This document shows, one piece after another, positions 1 through 8,309 of a DNA stretch of 64,000 nt. The position numbers and the translations under genes are program-made. Below the pieces are notes generated by a model, which worked only from the letters and a program-made list of their open reading frames with translations, was not told the origin of the DNA and made no database searches. Position 1 is the stretch's first letter; every line of letters starts with the position of its first letter. Origin of the DNA: Pseudomonas taeanensis MS-3. Its GTDB lineage: Bacteria; Pseudomonadota; Gammaproteobacteria; Pseudomonadales; Pseudomonadaceae. The stretch spans positions 421,885-485,884 of the forward strand of contig NZ_AWSQ01000009.1 in the NCBI RefSeq assembly GCF_000498575.2, given 5' to 3'.

Positions 1-495
1 CGATTTCTTCCAGAAGTAGAAAAGCTGAAAGTGGTGAACCAGTTTTTCAACAGCCAGATACGCTTCAGTGAGGACATCGCTATCTGGAGTCAGAACGACT
101 ATTGGGCGACACCCATAGAAACCTTGGTCAAGGGGGCCGGCGACTGCGAAGATTTCTCGTTGGCCAAGTATTTCACCCTGCGTCAGATGGGAGTGCCAGA
201 GGAAAAACTGCGGATCACCTACGCCAAAGTATTGAAGCCGGATCTGGCGCACATGGTCTTGAGTTACTACTCAACCGCGACTGCCGAGCCCCTGTTGATG
301 GATAACCTGGTCGATGACATTCTTCCTGCCACAGAGCGCAAGGACTTGTTGCTGCTCTACGCGTTCGATGCCAAGGGGCTATATTCAGTCCAGTCGGAAG
401 GCCTTAAGCGTGTCGGCTCTGTCGCGCGCCTGCCTTGCTGGCAGATGCTGCAGGCGAAAATGCGCGAAGAAGGCTTCATCATTGGGCAAGGCTAA
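1..495 (+). CDS. lapG: LapG-type periplasmic cysteine protease, 5' end missing
   Basis: The reading frame is open from base 1, so the start lies outside the window; about 164 C-terminal residues are visible. Bacterial transglutaminase-like cysteine protease family: Cys in GAGDCEDF (codon near 145), His in LAHMVLSYY (near 250) and Asp in LLMDNLV (near 301) fit the Cys-His-Asp triad. Known role of the family: LapG cleaves the N-terminal part of the LapA adhesin in the periplasm when LapD stops sequestering it, which disperses biofilm. LapD is usually the next gene, but here the next gene is unrelated and on the other strand. The family assignment is firm; the exact ortholog name is less so because the N-terminus is unseen. 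Confidence 0.8.
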   Translation, partial: RFLPEVEKLKVVNQFFNSQIRFSEDIAIWSQNDYWATPIETLVKGAGDCEDFSLAKYFTLRQMGVPEEKLRITYAKVLKPDLAHMVLSYYSTATAEPLLMDNLVDDILPATERKDLLLLYAFDAKGLYSVQSEGLKRVGSVARLPCWQMLQAKMREEGFIIGQG

Positions 496-593
496 GGCGC
501 AAGCTGGCGGCCCGTGGTTCCGACTTGCTCCTCCCTCCCTGAGCCAATGACTATTGACCGGCGCGAATATGGCGCGCCGGTCAAGCGTGCCAG

Positions 594-965
594 TTATTGC
601 GGCAGAAAGCGCTCGTGCAAGTAGGCGCTGATGGCTTTGGACTCATACAACCAAGTGCTCTGGCCGTCTTCCTCAATGCGCAGGCACGGCACTTGGATCT
701 TGCCACCTTGCTCGAGTAGCGCCTGCCGGTCCTGTTCGTTGTTCTTCGCGTCACGCAGGGCTACCGGCACGTTCAACTTATGCAGGGTCCGGCGGGTTTT
801 CACGCAGAACGGGCAGGCATGAAACTGAAACAGCGATAGCCCCGCAGCGGCTTGCTCGACCGCAGCCTGAGCTTCGGGTGTGCGCTTCATCTTGCGCGGA
901 CGGGTGATGAAGTCAATGAAGACGATCAGTTGGCCTAGGCCGATTCTGAGTGCTTTGATAATCAT
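594..965 (-). CDS. Glutaredoxin / GST-N-like thioredoxin-fold protein
   Basis: 123 aa. An N-terminal amphipathic or membrane-proximal stretch of about 45 residues precedes a thioredoxin fold with the redox motif CPFCVKT (near residue 52), a cis-Pro segment IQVPCL, and the C-terminal segment LYESKAISAYL typical of glutaredoxin and GST N-terminal domains. The CxxC active site suggests glutathione-dependent thiol-disulfide exchange. It lacks the helical C-terminal domain of a full GST, so I read it as a glutaredoxin-family protein. Single gene, convergent with the lapG fragment. Confidence 0.8.
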   Translation of the reverse strand: MIIKALRIGLGQLIVFIDFITRPRKMKRTPEAQAAVEQAAAGLSLFQFHACPFCVKTRRTLHKLNVPVALRDAKNNEQDRQALLEQGGKIQVPCLRIEEDGQSTWLYESKAISAYLHERFLPQ

Positions 966-1124
966 CGCGAAGGGTGCCTCGGTTGGAAAATTCTGGGCGC
1001 GCAGCTTACCCGAGTTTGCTGGCGCTGGCCTGGACTAAGGCTGAACGGTAGTTGTAAGCCCGCCAAACCGGCCCGGCTTTAGGCATAATTCACGGGTCTG
1101 TTTTACGTCGATCTGTCACTGCGG

Positions 1125-1373
1125 ATGGATCATCAACTGCCTGAGTACAGAATGCGCCCCGAAGACCTACAGCTGCTGGTGACACGCGAAATGCCTTTCG
1201 GCAAATACAAAGGGCGTTTGATCGCCGATTTACCTGGGCGCTATCTCAACTGGTTTGCGCGCGAGGGCTTCCCTTCCGGGGAGATCGGTCGCTTGCTGGC
1301 ATTGATGCAGGAGATTGACCACAACGGCTTATCGCCTTTGTTGGAGCCGTTGCGAGCTTCGCCGTCGCGATAA
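1125..1373 (+). CDS. DUF3820 family protein
   Basis: 82 aa. Contains the MPFGKYKG and LPGRYLNWF signatures of the DUF3820 family, small proteins of unknown function that are sometimes found as C-terminal parts of exonuclease-like proteins. The start is uncertain: ATG at 1125 has no clear ribosome site, while the internal ATG at 1152 (MRPEDLQLL) has a weak GAG 8 bases upstream and matches the usual family N-terminus. Precedes the hemerythrin gene on the same strand with about 155 bases between. Confidence 0.7.
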   Translation: MDHQLPEYRMRPEDLQLLVTREMPFGKYKGRLIADLPGRYLNWFAREGFPSGEIGRLLALMQEIDHNGLSPLLEPLRASPSR

Positions 1374-1528
1374 GCAGGGGCGGCCGGGTGATTGCTGGAG
1401 CCTGATAGGTTTCTGATAGCTTACTAAACAACTGCTGATTGATCTGCGTCAGCCCCAGTTCTAGGTGTCCTGGGTAGCCTGGGTGGAACACTCACATGGG
1501 TTGAGTGGCAGGCTAAGGACAAAACTAG

Positions 1529-2020
1529 ATGGCTTATCTGGCATGGCAAGAGGATCTCAATACCGGCATTCAGGTGATTGACGATCAACACAAACGCATT
1601 GTCGACATGATCAATCAGCTGCACCAAGCCCAAGCCCAAGCGTCGCAGCGTAGCCGCAGTGAAGTAGGCGACGTATTGAACGAGCTGGTGGATTACACCC
1701 TGTCGCATTTCGCCTTCGAGGAGTCCCTGCTGGAGGAAGCGGGTTACGCCTTCAGTCGCCCGCATAAGCGTGTCCATGAAGTCTTCATTGGTAGGGTCAG
1801 CGATTACAGAGTGCGTTACCGGGCCGGCGAAGATATTACCCAGGAACTCATCGGCCTGCTTTCGCGCTGGTTGTTTAACCATATTCGCAGTGACGACGCC
1901 GGCTACGTGCAAGCGGTCAAGGACAACATGCATGCTTTGGCCAGTGACAAGCAGGCCGGTGGCTGGCTCTCGCGCTCGATCAAGCGCTTCTTTGTCGACC
2001 AACCTTTACGCACCGCATAA
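1529..2020 (+). CDS. Bacteriohemerythrin
   Basis: 163 aa, four-helix-bundle O2-binding protein with a di-iron centre. The expected ligand set is complete: His21 (DDQHKRI), His60 and Glu64 (HFAFEE), His79 and His83 (RPHKRVHE), His118 and Asp123 (NHIRSDD). Such single-domain proteins bind O2 in the cytoplasm and have been linked to O2 delivery or sensing. The start is supported by AAGGAC 9 bases upstream. A rho-independent terminator begins right at the stop codon. The C-terminal tail of about 30 residues after the last ligand is not part of the core fold. Confidence 0.92.
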   Translation: MAYLAWQEDLNTGIQVIDDQHKRIVDMINQLHQAQAQASQRSRSEVGDVLNELVDYTLSHFAFEESLLEEAGYAFSRPHKRVHEVFIGRVSDYRVRYRAGEDITQELIGLLSRWLFNHIRSDDAGYVQAVKDNMHALASDKQAGGWLSRSIKRFFVDQPLRTA

Positions 2021-2047
2021 AAAAAACCGGCATTGAGCCGGTTTTTT
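2021..2047. terminator. Bidirectional rho-independent terminator
   Basis: A-rich run, stem AACCGGC/GCCGGTT with loop around ATTGA, then T-run. It sits between the convergent hemerythrin and folE genes and can serve both. Confidence 0.85.
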
Positions 2048-2060
2048 CATCCAGATCCGA

Positions 2061-2609
2061 TCAGTTGTTGATCAGGCTGAGGAACTCGCTGCGTGTTGCG
2101 GCATTTTCGCGGAACTCACCGAGCATCACCGAAGTGACCATCGAGGAGTTCTGCTTCTCCACGCCGCGCATCATCATGCACATATGCTGGGCTTCGATGA
2201 CTACGGCCACGCCCAGGGCACCGGTGACCTCTTGCACGGCTTCGGCGATCTGGCGGCTGAGGTTTTCCTGGATCTGCAAGCGGCGAGCGTACATGTCGAC
2301 GATCCGCGCCACCTTGGACAGGCCTAGCACCTTGCCGTTGGGAATATAGGCGACATGAGCCTTACCGATGAACGGCAGCAGGTGATGCTCGCATAGCGAG
2401 TACAGCTCGATGTGTTTGACCAGCACCATTTCGCTGTTATCGGAGCTGAACAGCGCGCCGTTGGTAACGTCTTCCAGGGTCTGCTGATAGCCGCGGCAAA
2501 GATACTGCATGGCTTTCGCAGCACGCTTGGGCGTATCGAGCAGGCCTTCGCGGGAGGCGTCCTCGCCTATTTGGCCGAGAATCGCGGTGTAATTCTGTTC
2601 CAGGGACAT
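2061..2609 (-). CDS. folE: GTP cyclohydrolase I
   Basis: 182 aa, type I FolE, first step of tetrahydrofolate synthesis (GTP to 7,8-dihydroneopterin triphosphate). The zinc ligands are visible as Cys73 and His76 in SLCEHHLLPF and Cys144 in QHMCMMMRG. GKVLGLSKVARIVDMY and the C-terminal TRSEFLSLI complete the family signature. Length fits the short bacterial form. Transcribed toward the shared terminator with hemerythrin. Pseudomonads often have more than one folE copy; which paralog this is cannot be decided here. Confidence 0.95.
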   Translation of the reverse strand: MSLEQNYTAILGQIGEDASREGLLDTPKRAAKAMQYLCRGYQQTLEDVTNGALFSSDNSEMVLVKHIELYSLCEHHLLPFIGKAHVAYIPNGKVLGLSKVARIVDMYARRLQIQENLSRQIAEAVQEVTGALGVAVVIEAQHMCMMMRGVEKQNSSMVTSVMLGEFRENAATRSEFLSLINN

Positions 2610-2859
2610 GGATCTACCTGTGAGGACTATCGGAATGCACAGGAGCGCAGGGTAGGGCGCAGTTGCCAGCCTGGCAAGAGGACCGTACGCCTGTTGTCGC
2701 GAATTTTCTGCGCATGTCGCTGGGTTGATAGTCCAGCCTTTTGCCCGACCCGCCAGCGGCAGGTACTGGTCGAACAGTGCGATTGCCTAGCAAGACAGTT
2801 GTTTACTTCGGGCGGGCCACTGGAGCAACAAGGTGCGTGCACTGTGTTTGCCCGCCTGA

Positions 2860-3417
2860 TTATTCGTCGCGCCCGTCCATCATGGTGCGCTTGAGCAGCA
2901 CATAAATTGCGCCGGTACCGCCGTGCTTGGCCAGGCATGAGGTAAAACCGAGAACCATGGGGTGCTGGCGCAGCCAGGTGTTGACGTGGCTCTTGATCAT
3001 GGGTTTTCGGCCATCCATGCGCACGGCTTTGCCGTGGGTGATGCGTGCGCAACGAACTTCGAGTTTGTTGGCTTCGGCCAGGAATTCCCACAGTGTGTCA
3101 CGGGCCTTTTCCACACTCATACCGTGCAGGTCGAGACTGCCTTCGAAGGCGATCTGGCCGAGTTTGAGCTTACGCATCTGGCCTTCTTGCACGCCGTTGG
3201 CGGCCCAGTGCAGAACATCCTCGGGTCCAACGTCAATCACGTACTGGTCAGAGAGGCCATCGACCTTGGTCGATTCCACGCGCAGCGAAGCAGCCTGGCG
3301 CAGGGTGGCCAGCTGTTTGCGGTCGCTTTTCGGTTTGCCGGTGTCTGCGCGGTCGTGCTTGATCGGCTTGACGCCGCGCAGCTCAGCTTTGAATAGGGAT
3401 AAATCGTCGTCTTGCAT
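2860..3417 (-). CDS. Smr domain protein (MutS2-type small domain)
   Basis: 185 aa from the ATG at 3417 (MQDDDLSLF); the frame stays open 11 codons further upstream but this start matches the family. The C-terminal half has the Smr signatures LDLHGMSVEKARD and RITHGKAVRMDG, ending in HGGTGAIYVLLKR. Smr domains bind and can nick branched DNA or cleave RNA; the cellular role of this stand-alone YdaL/SmrB-like type is less clear. The N-terminal half is charged and probably unstructured. It lies upstream of folE, 250 bases away, same strand. Confidence 0.88.
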   Translation of the reverse strand: MQDDDLSLFKAELRGVKPIKHDRADTGKPKSDRKQLATLRQAASLRVESTKVDGLSDQYVIDVGPEDVLHWAANGVQEGQMRKLKLGQIAFEGSLDLHGMSVEKARDTLWEFLAEANKLEVRCARITHGKAVRMDGRKPMIKSHVNTWLRQHPMVLGFTSCLAKHGGTGAIYVLLKRTMMDGRDE

Positions 3418-3569
3418 CTGGGCCTCCGCGAAGGCCGCTAGTGTAACCAAGGTGATGGGTTTCGTGCTGCTTTGACTAGGACCATTACCTGCGTCCTGCG
3501 TCTAATTGGGGGTAATTTCTCGCGGCAACGCGGCTCGCAATGAAACGGCAACAGACCCTCGGGGAGGCT

Positions 3570-3890
3570 TCAATCGCGTTTTTTCATCAGGTGCGGTGCC
3601 ATGTTCAGATCGTTGGCGCGGCGCAGGCGACGACGGCACGTACGCCATAGCGCAATTCCGCCCCACAGCAGCAGCAGGCCCAGCAGCAACAACACGCCGG
3701 CTGCGCCGGGCGAATCATTCAGCGCGCCGAGTGCTGGTGGTCGGCCGAGCAAGGTGGCACTACCCGCCATCGCCAGCAATACGCCGAAGGTGGCGAACAG
3801 CGCACCTAGCATGGCAAGCAAGCGTGGGCGCCAGTTGCTCGACTCGCGTGGGCGTAAGCGGCGGGCATCGAAACCATCGGATAACTTCAT
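3570..3890 (-). CDS. Small inner-membrane protein, unknown function
   Basis: 106 aa with two predicted membrane helices (about residues 25-47 and 62-82), an Arg-rich N-terminus (RRLRPRESSNWRPR) and an Arg-rich segment after the second helix (RTCRRRLRR). No recognised domain. It lies between the Smr gene and the isochorismatase-like gene, all on the minus strand, in the position of a conserved small gene in other pseudomonads. Overlapping frames on the plus strand look like shadows. Confidence 0.65.
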   Translation of the reverse strand: MKLSDGFDARRLRPRESSNWRPRLLAMLGALFATFGVLLAMAGSATLLGRPPALGALNDSPGAAGVLLLLGLLLLWGGIALWRTCRRRLRRANDLNMAPHLMKKRD

Positions 3891-4005
3891 TCCGATTTCC
3901 TCAGAGAATATCGGCGGTAAGACCGATATGCGACGCTGTGGTTCAACACATTGCCGCGCATGGCTGCAGGATGTGACCTCGCCCGCGTTTCAGCCGCTGT
4001 ATGCC

Positions 4006-4602
4006 TTAGACCAAGGCGCTGGCTTGCGGTACCAAGGCGGCAAAATTGTCGGCCAAGGCGATCATCTCGGCGCGATGCATCTCGGCCGCGCTGATCACCT
4101 TGCCATCCGGAGTTGGCAAGTCGCGGGTGGCGCAGGCAGAGTCGACCAGGGTGCAACGGTAACCGTAATCCTTGCTGGCGCGCACTGTGGTGCTGATGCT
4201 GGAGTGGGTCATGAAGCCGCAGACAATCAGGTCCAGATGGCCGAGTGCTTGCAAACGCTCATGCAGGTCGGTGCCGGCGAAGGCATTTGGTAGGCGTTTC
4301 TCCACGACGATCTCGCCGGGCAGCGGTGCAACCTCGGGTAGGTGATGGCCGCGTGGGCCGCGTGGATCGAGCAGGCCATCGGGAATTCCCAGGTGCTTGA
4401 CGTGGATGATCGAGGCGCCCATGCCCCGTGCGGCAGTCAAGAGTTTGCTGATTTCCGCGAGAGCTGCCTCCAGCCCCGGTAATTGCAGAACACCACTGCG
4501 GTATTCCTCCTGTGCATCGATGATCAACAGGGTCGCATTGCTCAGGCTGGCCGGCGCATGGCTGCGGCCAGTGAGTTGAAACAGGGTTTGCGGATAGGAC
4601 AT
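4006..4602 (-). CDS. Isochorismatase-family hydrolase, nucleophile Cys replaced
   Basis: 198 aa, cysteine hydrolase (isochorismatase) fold. Asp of LLIIDAQEEY and Lys of VVEKRLPNAF fit two of the three catalytic residues. The third position, usually Cys in GxMTHxCV, reads GFMTHSSIS here, so the nucleophile is Ser. Members without Cys exist (isochorismatases use a different residue), so the substrate cannot be stated. A good ribosome site (GAGGAG-like) precedes the ATG at 4602. Divergent from the 43-aa membrane peptide gene. Confidence 0.85.
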   Translation of the reverse strand: MSYPQTLFQLTGRSHAPASLSNATLLIIDAQEEYRSGVLQLPGLEAALAEISKLLTAARGMGASIIHVKHLGIPDGLLDPRGPRGHHLPEVAPLPGEIVVEKRLPNAFAGTDLHERLQALGHLDLIVCGFMTHSSISTTVRASKDYGYRCTLVDSACATRDLPTPDGKVISAAEMHRAEMIALADNFAALVPQASALV

Positions 4603-4760
4603 GGGAGGACTCCTCGCTGGCGCGGACTACTGCGCCTATTGTCCGCCTGTACAGCGCTGCTGTGAACCTCTTCGAGCAGTCGACTTGCGACCGACCGATG
4701 GTGCACGCAGAATCGAACCACTCCAGAAACGCTGGAGTCGTATGGCAAAAGGAGTTGCTT

Positions 4761-4892
4761 ATGTACCTGATATCGCAGTTTTCCGCGCATTTCTGGCTAT
4801 TGTTTTCCTTGGCGGTGTCCATCGCAGTGATTCGCGAGCTCAGGCGCAACCGCCCCGAGCCATCCTGGCGGACGGCTCGGCGGAAAAAATAA
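4761..4892 (+). CDS. Single-span membrane peptide, 43 aa
   Basis: MYLISQFSAHFWLLFSLAVS starts a 43-aa product: one hydrophobic helix (about residues 5-25) followed by a strongly basic tail (RELRRNRPEPSWRTARRKK). An AAAGGAG sequence lies 6 bases before the ATG, which supports translation from here rather than from the longer open frame starting at 4662. No family recognised. Its 3' end approaches the convergent antiporter gene. Confidence 0.55.
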   Translation: MYLISQFSAHFWLLFSLAVSIAVIRELRRNRPEPSWRTARRKK

Positions 4893-4930
4893 GTCGGGTG
4901 CGTGCCCAGCAGAATGCTGGGCAGCGGGCC

Positions 4931-6220
4931 TTAATAGAGGCCGAATACCTGAAATTGCAGGTACCAGACCCCCAGCGAACCGAAGAAGTTGACCAGGATG
5001 GCCGGCAGGAATTTCAGGTGCACGCCGAAGCTGTAGGTCTTGTCCAGCGACATGGCCATGACCCCGGCTGCCGAGCCGACCACGGTCAGCGAGCCACCGA
5101 TACCCACCATCAACGCGTTGAGTGCCCACTGATCCAGACCCAGTTCGGGGTTGGACATCAGTGCGGCGGCTTCCACCGGTACGTTATCCATTACCCCGGA
5201 GGCGACACCTAGGATCATGTTGACGGCGGTTGGGCTCATCAACTCGAACAGCTGTGAGATGTAGGTCAGCCAGCCCACATGGTTAAGGGCGGAAACCGCG
5301 GTGATGATGCCGATAAAGAACAACAGGGCGTTCCATTCGACCTTCTGCAGCTGATCCTGCCAGGGTAGCTCGATGCCGCGATGCATCAGCAGCCAGGCAT
5401 ACAGGGCCACCATGCCCAGGGCGATGCCGATGGCGAACTCGATGCTGACTTTCAGCAGGATGTTGCACAGTACCGCGGCGACTATGGACACGAAACCGAC
5501 GATGGCCAGGCCGGCGCCCCCCGGTTTCAGGGCGGTTTCCGATTGATCCGCCAGGTGGATCAGGTTCTGCCCGTCGAGCTTGCGTAGGTAGAACAGGTGC
5601 AGGGTGGCGGCAAACAGCAGCCAGCCGATCAGCGCCGAAGGAATCAGCAGCAGCAGCCCGGCGATGCTGATTTTGCCCGCGAGCACCACCATCAGGCTGG
5701 TCGAGGTGCCGAGGAACCAGACGCCGCTGTTGGACGCCACCACGATATTGCACAGCGCCACATGGGTGTAGCGTGGATGGGTGGAGATGCTTTTCACCGT
5801 CTTGCCGAAAATCATCGCCGTGGTGATGTTGTTGAGGAAGGGTGAAAGCAGTGCCGACAGTGCGCCTGTGGCCCAGAACATGCCTTTGGCGCCCAGGCCT
5901 TTGCGCATCAGGTAGCCGTTCAGGGCGGTGAACACATTTCGCTCATTGAGCAACTCCACAATCATCCACATGAACGCCATGAAGGCGATCAGGCCGAACA
6001 GTTCTTCCTTGGTCTCACTCTGGGCGTGGAGGAAATACTGGAAGCCGTTGGGGTCGGTGAGGGCGTAGTGGGCACCAATTACGATCAAGCCGGACATCAT
6101 GAACATGGCCGGCTTGAATTTATCCATCTCTAATTGTGCTTCAAAAACGATAAGCGTCATTCCAATTAGGAATATCGCCAGCACGAGCAAGCCCGTGAGC
6201 GAGAAGGGTTCTATGACCAT
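4931..6220 (-). CDS. nhaD: NhaD-type sodium/proton antiporter
   Basis: 429 aa, about 11-12 membrane helices, ion transporter (ArsB/NhaD) superfamily. The segment LLSPFLNNITTAMIFGK corresponds to the conserved NhaD motif with Asn and Thr near the ion path, and GVMDNVPVEAAAL is the second repeat counterpart with a membrane Asp. No signal peptide beyond the first helix. Expected role: Na+/H+ exchange across the inner membrane. It stands alone, divergent from prmB. The specific ion is inferred from family, not proven. Confidence 0.78.
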   Translation of the reverse strand: MVIEPFSLTGLLVLAIFLIGMTLIVFEAQLEMDKFKPAMFMMSGLIVIGAHYALTDPNGFQYFLHAQSETKEELFGLIAFMAFMWMIVELLNERNVFTALNGYLMRKGLGAKGMFWATGALSALLSPFLNNITTAMIFGKTVKSISTHPRYTHVALCNIVVASNSGVWFLGTSTSLMVVLAGKISIAGLLLLIPSALIGWLLFAATLHLFYLRKLDGQNLIHLADQSETALKPGGAGLAIVGFVSIVAAVLCNILLKVSIEFAIGIALGMVALYAWLLMHRGIELPWQDQLQKVEWNALLFFIGIITAVSALNHVGWLTYISQLFELMSPTAVNMILGVASGVMDNVPVEAAALMSNPELGLDQWALNALMVGIGGSLTVVGSAAGVMAMSLDKTYSFGVHLKFLPAILVNFFGSLGVWYLQFQVFGLY

Positions 6221-6396
6221 TACTGGGGGTCTCTAAACAAAGGGATAGGAAGGGTTATGAAATCGTTGCAAATTATATCGGTGCGCCAGACGCTTTGGCA
6301 GCGGTACTTTCGTGCCGAGGCGGCGTTTTAGTTCGGCAATGCGTCGCTTGCCGACGCTTCGGTTAAAATGGCCCACCCTTTGACCGGAGAGACCCT

Positions 6397-7329
6397 GTGA
6401 CTGCCGCTACCCCCGCCACCCAAACCCGTCTGCGCACTCTGCGCGATTACATTCGTTGGGCGGTCAGCCGCTTTCATAACGAAGGGCTGTTTTTCGGTCA
6501 CGGCACAGACAATGCTTGGGATGAGGCGCGGCAGCTGGTGCTCGGCGCGCTGCATTTGCCTTGGGAAATTGCCGACAGTTACCTCGATTGCCGCCTGGAA
6601 GATGCTGAGCATGCCCAACTGCATGCTTTGCTTGAGCGGCGCATCAACGAGCGCGTACCCACCGCCTACCTGCTGGGTGAGGCCTGGTTCTGTGATCTGC
6701 CGTTTCTGGTGGATGAGCGCGTGCTGATTCCCCGTTCACCAATTGCCGAGCAGATCACCCGGCACTTCGAGCCCTGGCTGGCGCAGGAACCGGCACGCAT
6801 ACTCGACCTGTGTACCGGCTCCGGCTGTATTGGCATCGCCTGTGCCTATGAGTTTCCCGAGGCCGAAGTGGTGTTGGGCGACTTGTCGTTCGAGGCGCTG
6901 GAAGTCGCCAACCAGAATATCGAGCGGCACGCTCTGGAGGATCGCGTCTACACGGTGCAGGGCGATGGCTTCGCCGGCTTGCCGGGCCAGCGTTTCGATC
7001 TGATCGTATCCAACCCGCCTTACGTCGATGCCGAGGACTTTGCCGATATGCCGGCGGAGTATCAGCACGAACCAGCCCTGGGCTTGGCCTGCGGCAACGA
7101 TGGCCTGGACCTGGTGCGGCGGATGTTGGCCGAGGCGGCTGATCATCTGACGGAGAAGGGCACGCTGATCGTCGAGGTGGGCAACAGTCAGGTGCATGTC
7201 GAGGCGCTGTACCCGGAAGTGGATTTCACCTGGCTGGAGTTCGAACGTGGCGGTCACGGCGTGTTCCTGCTGGCGGCTCAGCAGTGCCGTGAACATCAGC
7301 AGCTGTTTCGCGAGCGCCTTAACGGTTGA
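6397..7329 (+). CDS. prmB: Ribosomal protein uL3 glutamine N5-methyltransferase
   Basis: 310 aa from a GTG at 6397, preceded by GGAGA. SAM-dependent methyltransferase of the HemK/PrmB family: SAM-binding ILDLCTGSGCIGIACA (near residue 135) and the substrate-glutamine motif NPPY in LIVSNPPYVD (near residue 205). The N-terminal helical domain begins RTLRDYIRW, typical of PrmB rather than PrmC. Upstream of aroC in the order common in pseudomonads, with two minus-strand genes between. Confidence 0.93.
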   Translation: MTAATPATQTRLRTLRDYIRWAVSRFHNEGLFFGHGTDNAWDEARQLVLGALHLPWEIADSYLDCRLEDAEHAQLHALLERRINERVPTAYLLGEAWFCDLPFLVDERVLIPRSPIAEQITRHFEPWLAQEPARILDLCTGSGCIGIACAYEFPEAEVVLGDLSFEALEVANQNIERHALEDRVYTVQGDGFAGLPGQRFDLIVSNPPYVDAEDFADMPAEYQHEPALGLACGNDGLDLVRRMLAEAADHLTEKGTLIVEVGNSQVHVEALYPEVDFTWLEFERGGHGVFLLAAQQCREHQQLFRERLNG

Positions 7330-7346
7330 AGCGCCCTTTGCGAGCC

Positions 7347-7404
7347 CAGTAGGAGCCGTATGGCTCGCTGGGTTTCGGCAAAAAACGCCTCTACCCAGCC
7401 TACT
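7347..7404. repeat. REP-like palindromic element after prmB
   Basis: GTAGGAGCC...GGCTC, then CTGGGTTTCGG and CTCTACCCAGCCTAC. The last blocks recur, inverted, in the element at 12355-12438, which marks this as a genus-type intergenic repeat rather than a gene-specific signal. Confidence 0.6.
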
Positions 7405-7459
7405 TGGGGGCGGCGCCAATGAACCAGTAAAGGCTCGCGGTGCAGGTTCCGGCGTTCGT

Positions 7460-8245
7460 CTAGCGCGTCGCCATCCAGATCAGCAATCCTGTCTGAAACA
7501 GGCAGAAGGCGATCAGGCAACTGATGGTGAAGCGCAGGCTGCCGTCTTCTCGTCTGAAACGTGCAATGCGCTCTTCCAGCTTGCGGATGCTCACGTCTTG
7601 TTCGTGCAGGTTCTGATCGGCCTGCTGCAGCATGGCCGCGGCATTGAGCAGGTCGATGACCTGCACCTTCTCGGCAGACCAGTCGTTGAGCAGATCGCTC
7701 ACCCGTGCGGCGCTGTAACGTGCTTTCAGTAGCAGCGGGTCCAGATACTCGACGACGAAGCCCTGGGCTTCTAGGCAATGGTCGCGGCGTACACGCAGGT
7801 CCTCGCTCAATGCGTCCTTGGCTGGCAGCGCTGCGCCTTCCACTTGATAGTCGGGGCAGTGTTGCTTGGCCCAGTCGATGCCTTGAGCCAGCAAGAAGCG
7901 CCCCAGGCCGCGATTGCCCGGCTCGATGTGCAAGCCTTTTTCCGGGCCGAAGCGGGCCTCCTTATGGCGCCGGTCGATCCACACCTCAAGCACGTTGTGC
8001 TGCTTGTGCGTGCGTTGCTCGGGCAGCTGTAGGGTCAGGCGCAGCAGGCTTTGTTCCTTGCTGTGACGCTCCACTTGACCTAGCTGCACGAAGCGCAATG
8101 GTCGGGCTCCGGTGTGACGATCGGTCGGCAATGGTGCCAGTCGCAGCAGGCGAAAGCTCTCTGGATCCAGGGCGGCCCAGGGGTGGGATTTTTCAACCGC
8201 CGTAGGGACAGCGTTGTCGGCTTGTGGGGTGTCGGTATCGGTCAT
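7460..8245 (-). CDS. Conserved hypothetical protein with C-terminal membrane anchor
   Basis: 261 aa from the ATG at 8245 (MTDTDTPQ), chosen over the 8266 start because AGGA precedes it at a suitable distance. An acidic disordered start is followed by a globular region (about 30-190) with a GNAT-like look (WIDRRHKEARF, NRGLGRFLLAQGIDWAKQHC), then a coiled-coil stretch (HEQDVSIRKLEERIARFRR) and a terminal hydrophobic helix (FTISCLIAFCLFQTGLLIW). Probably inner-membrane anchored with the bulk in the cytoplasm. Function unknown; the acetyltransferase resemblance is weak. Confidence 0.65.
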   Translation of the reverse strand: MTDTDTPQADNAVPTAVEKSHPWAALDPESFRLLRLAPLPTDRHTGARPLRFVQLGQVERHSKEQSLLRLTLQLPEQRTHKQHNVLEVWIDRRHKEARFGPEKGLHIEPGNRGLGRFLLAQGIDWAKQHCPDYQVEGAALPAKDALSEDLRVRRDHCLEAQGFVVEYLDPLLLKARYSAARVSDLLNDWSAEKVQVIDLLNAAAMLQQADQNLHEQDVSIRKLEERIARFRREDGSLRFTISCLIAFCLFQTGLLIWMATR

Positions 8246-8309
8246 GAGTGGCGGTCCTGTGCGCACGACCAGTGCTCGCTTCGCACTGGCATTGAGAGTA
8301 TCGGCCGAT

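Noticed and set aside
2412..3091. Long plus- and minus-strand frames over and upstream of folE
   Set aside because: Composition is that of GC-rich shadows, with no motifs and overlap with clear genes.
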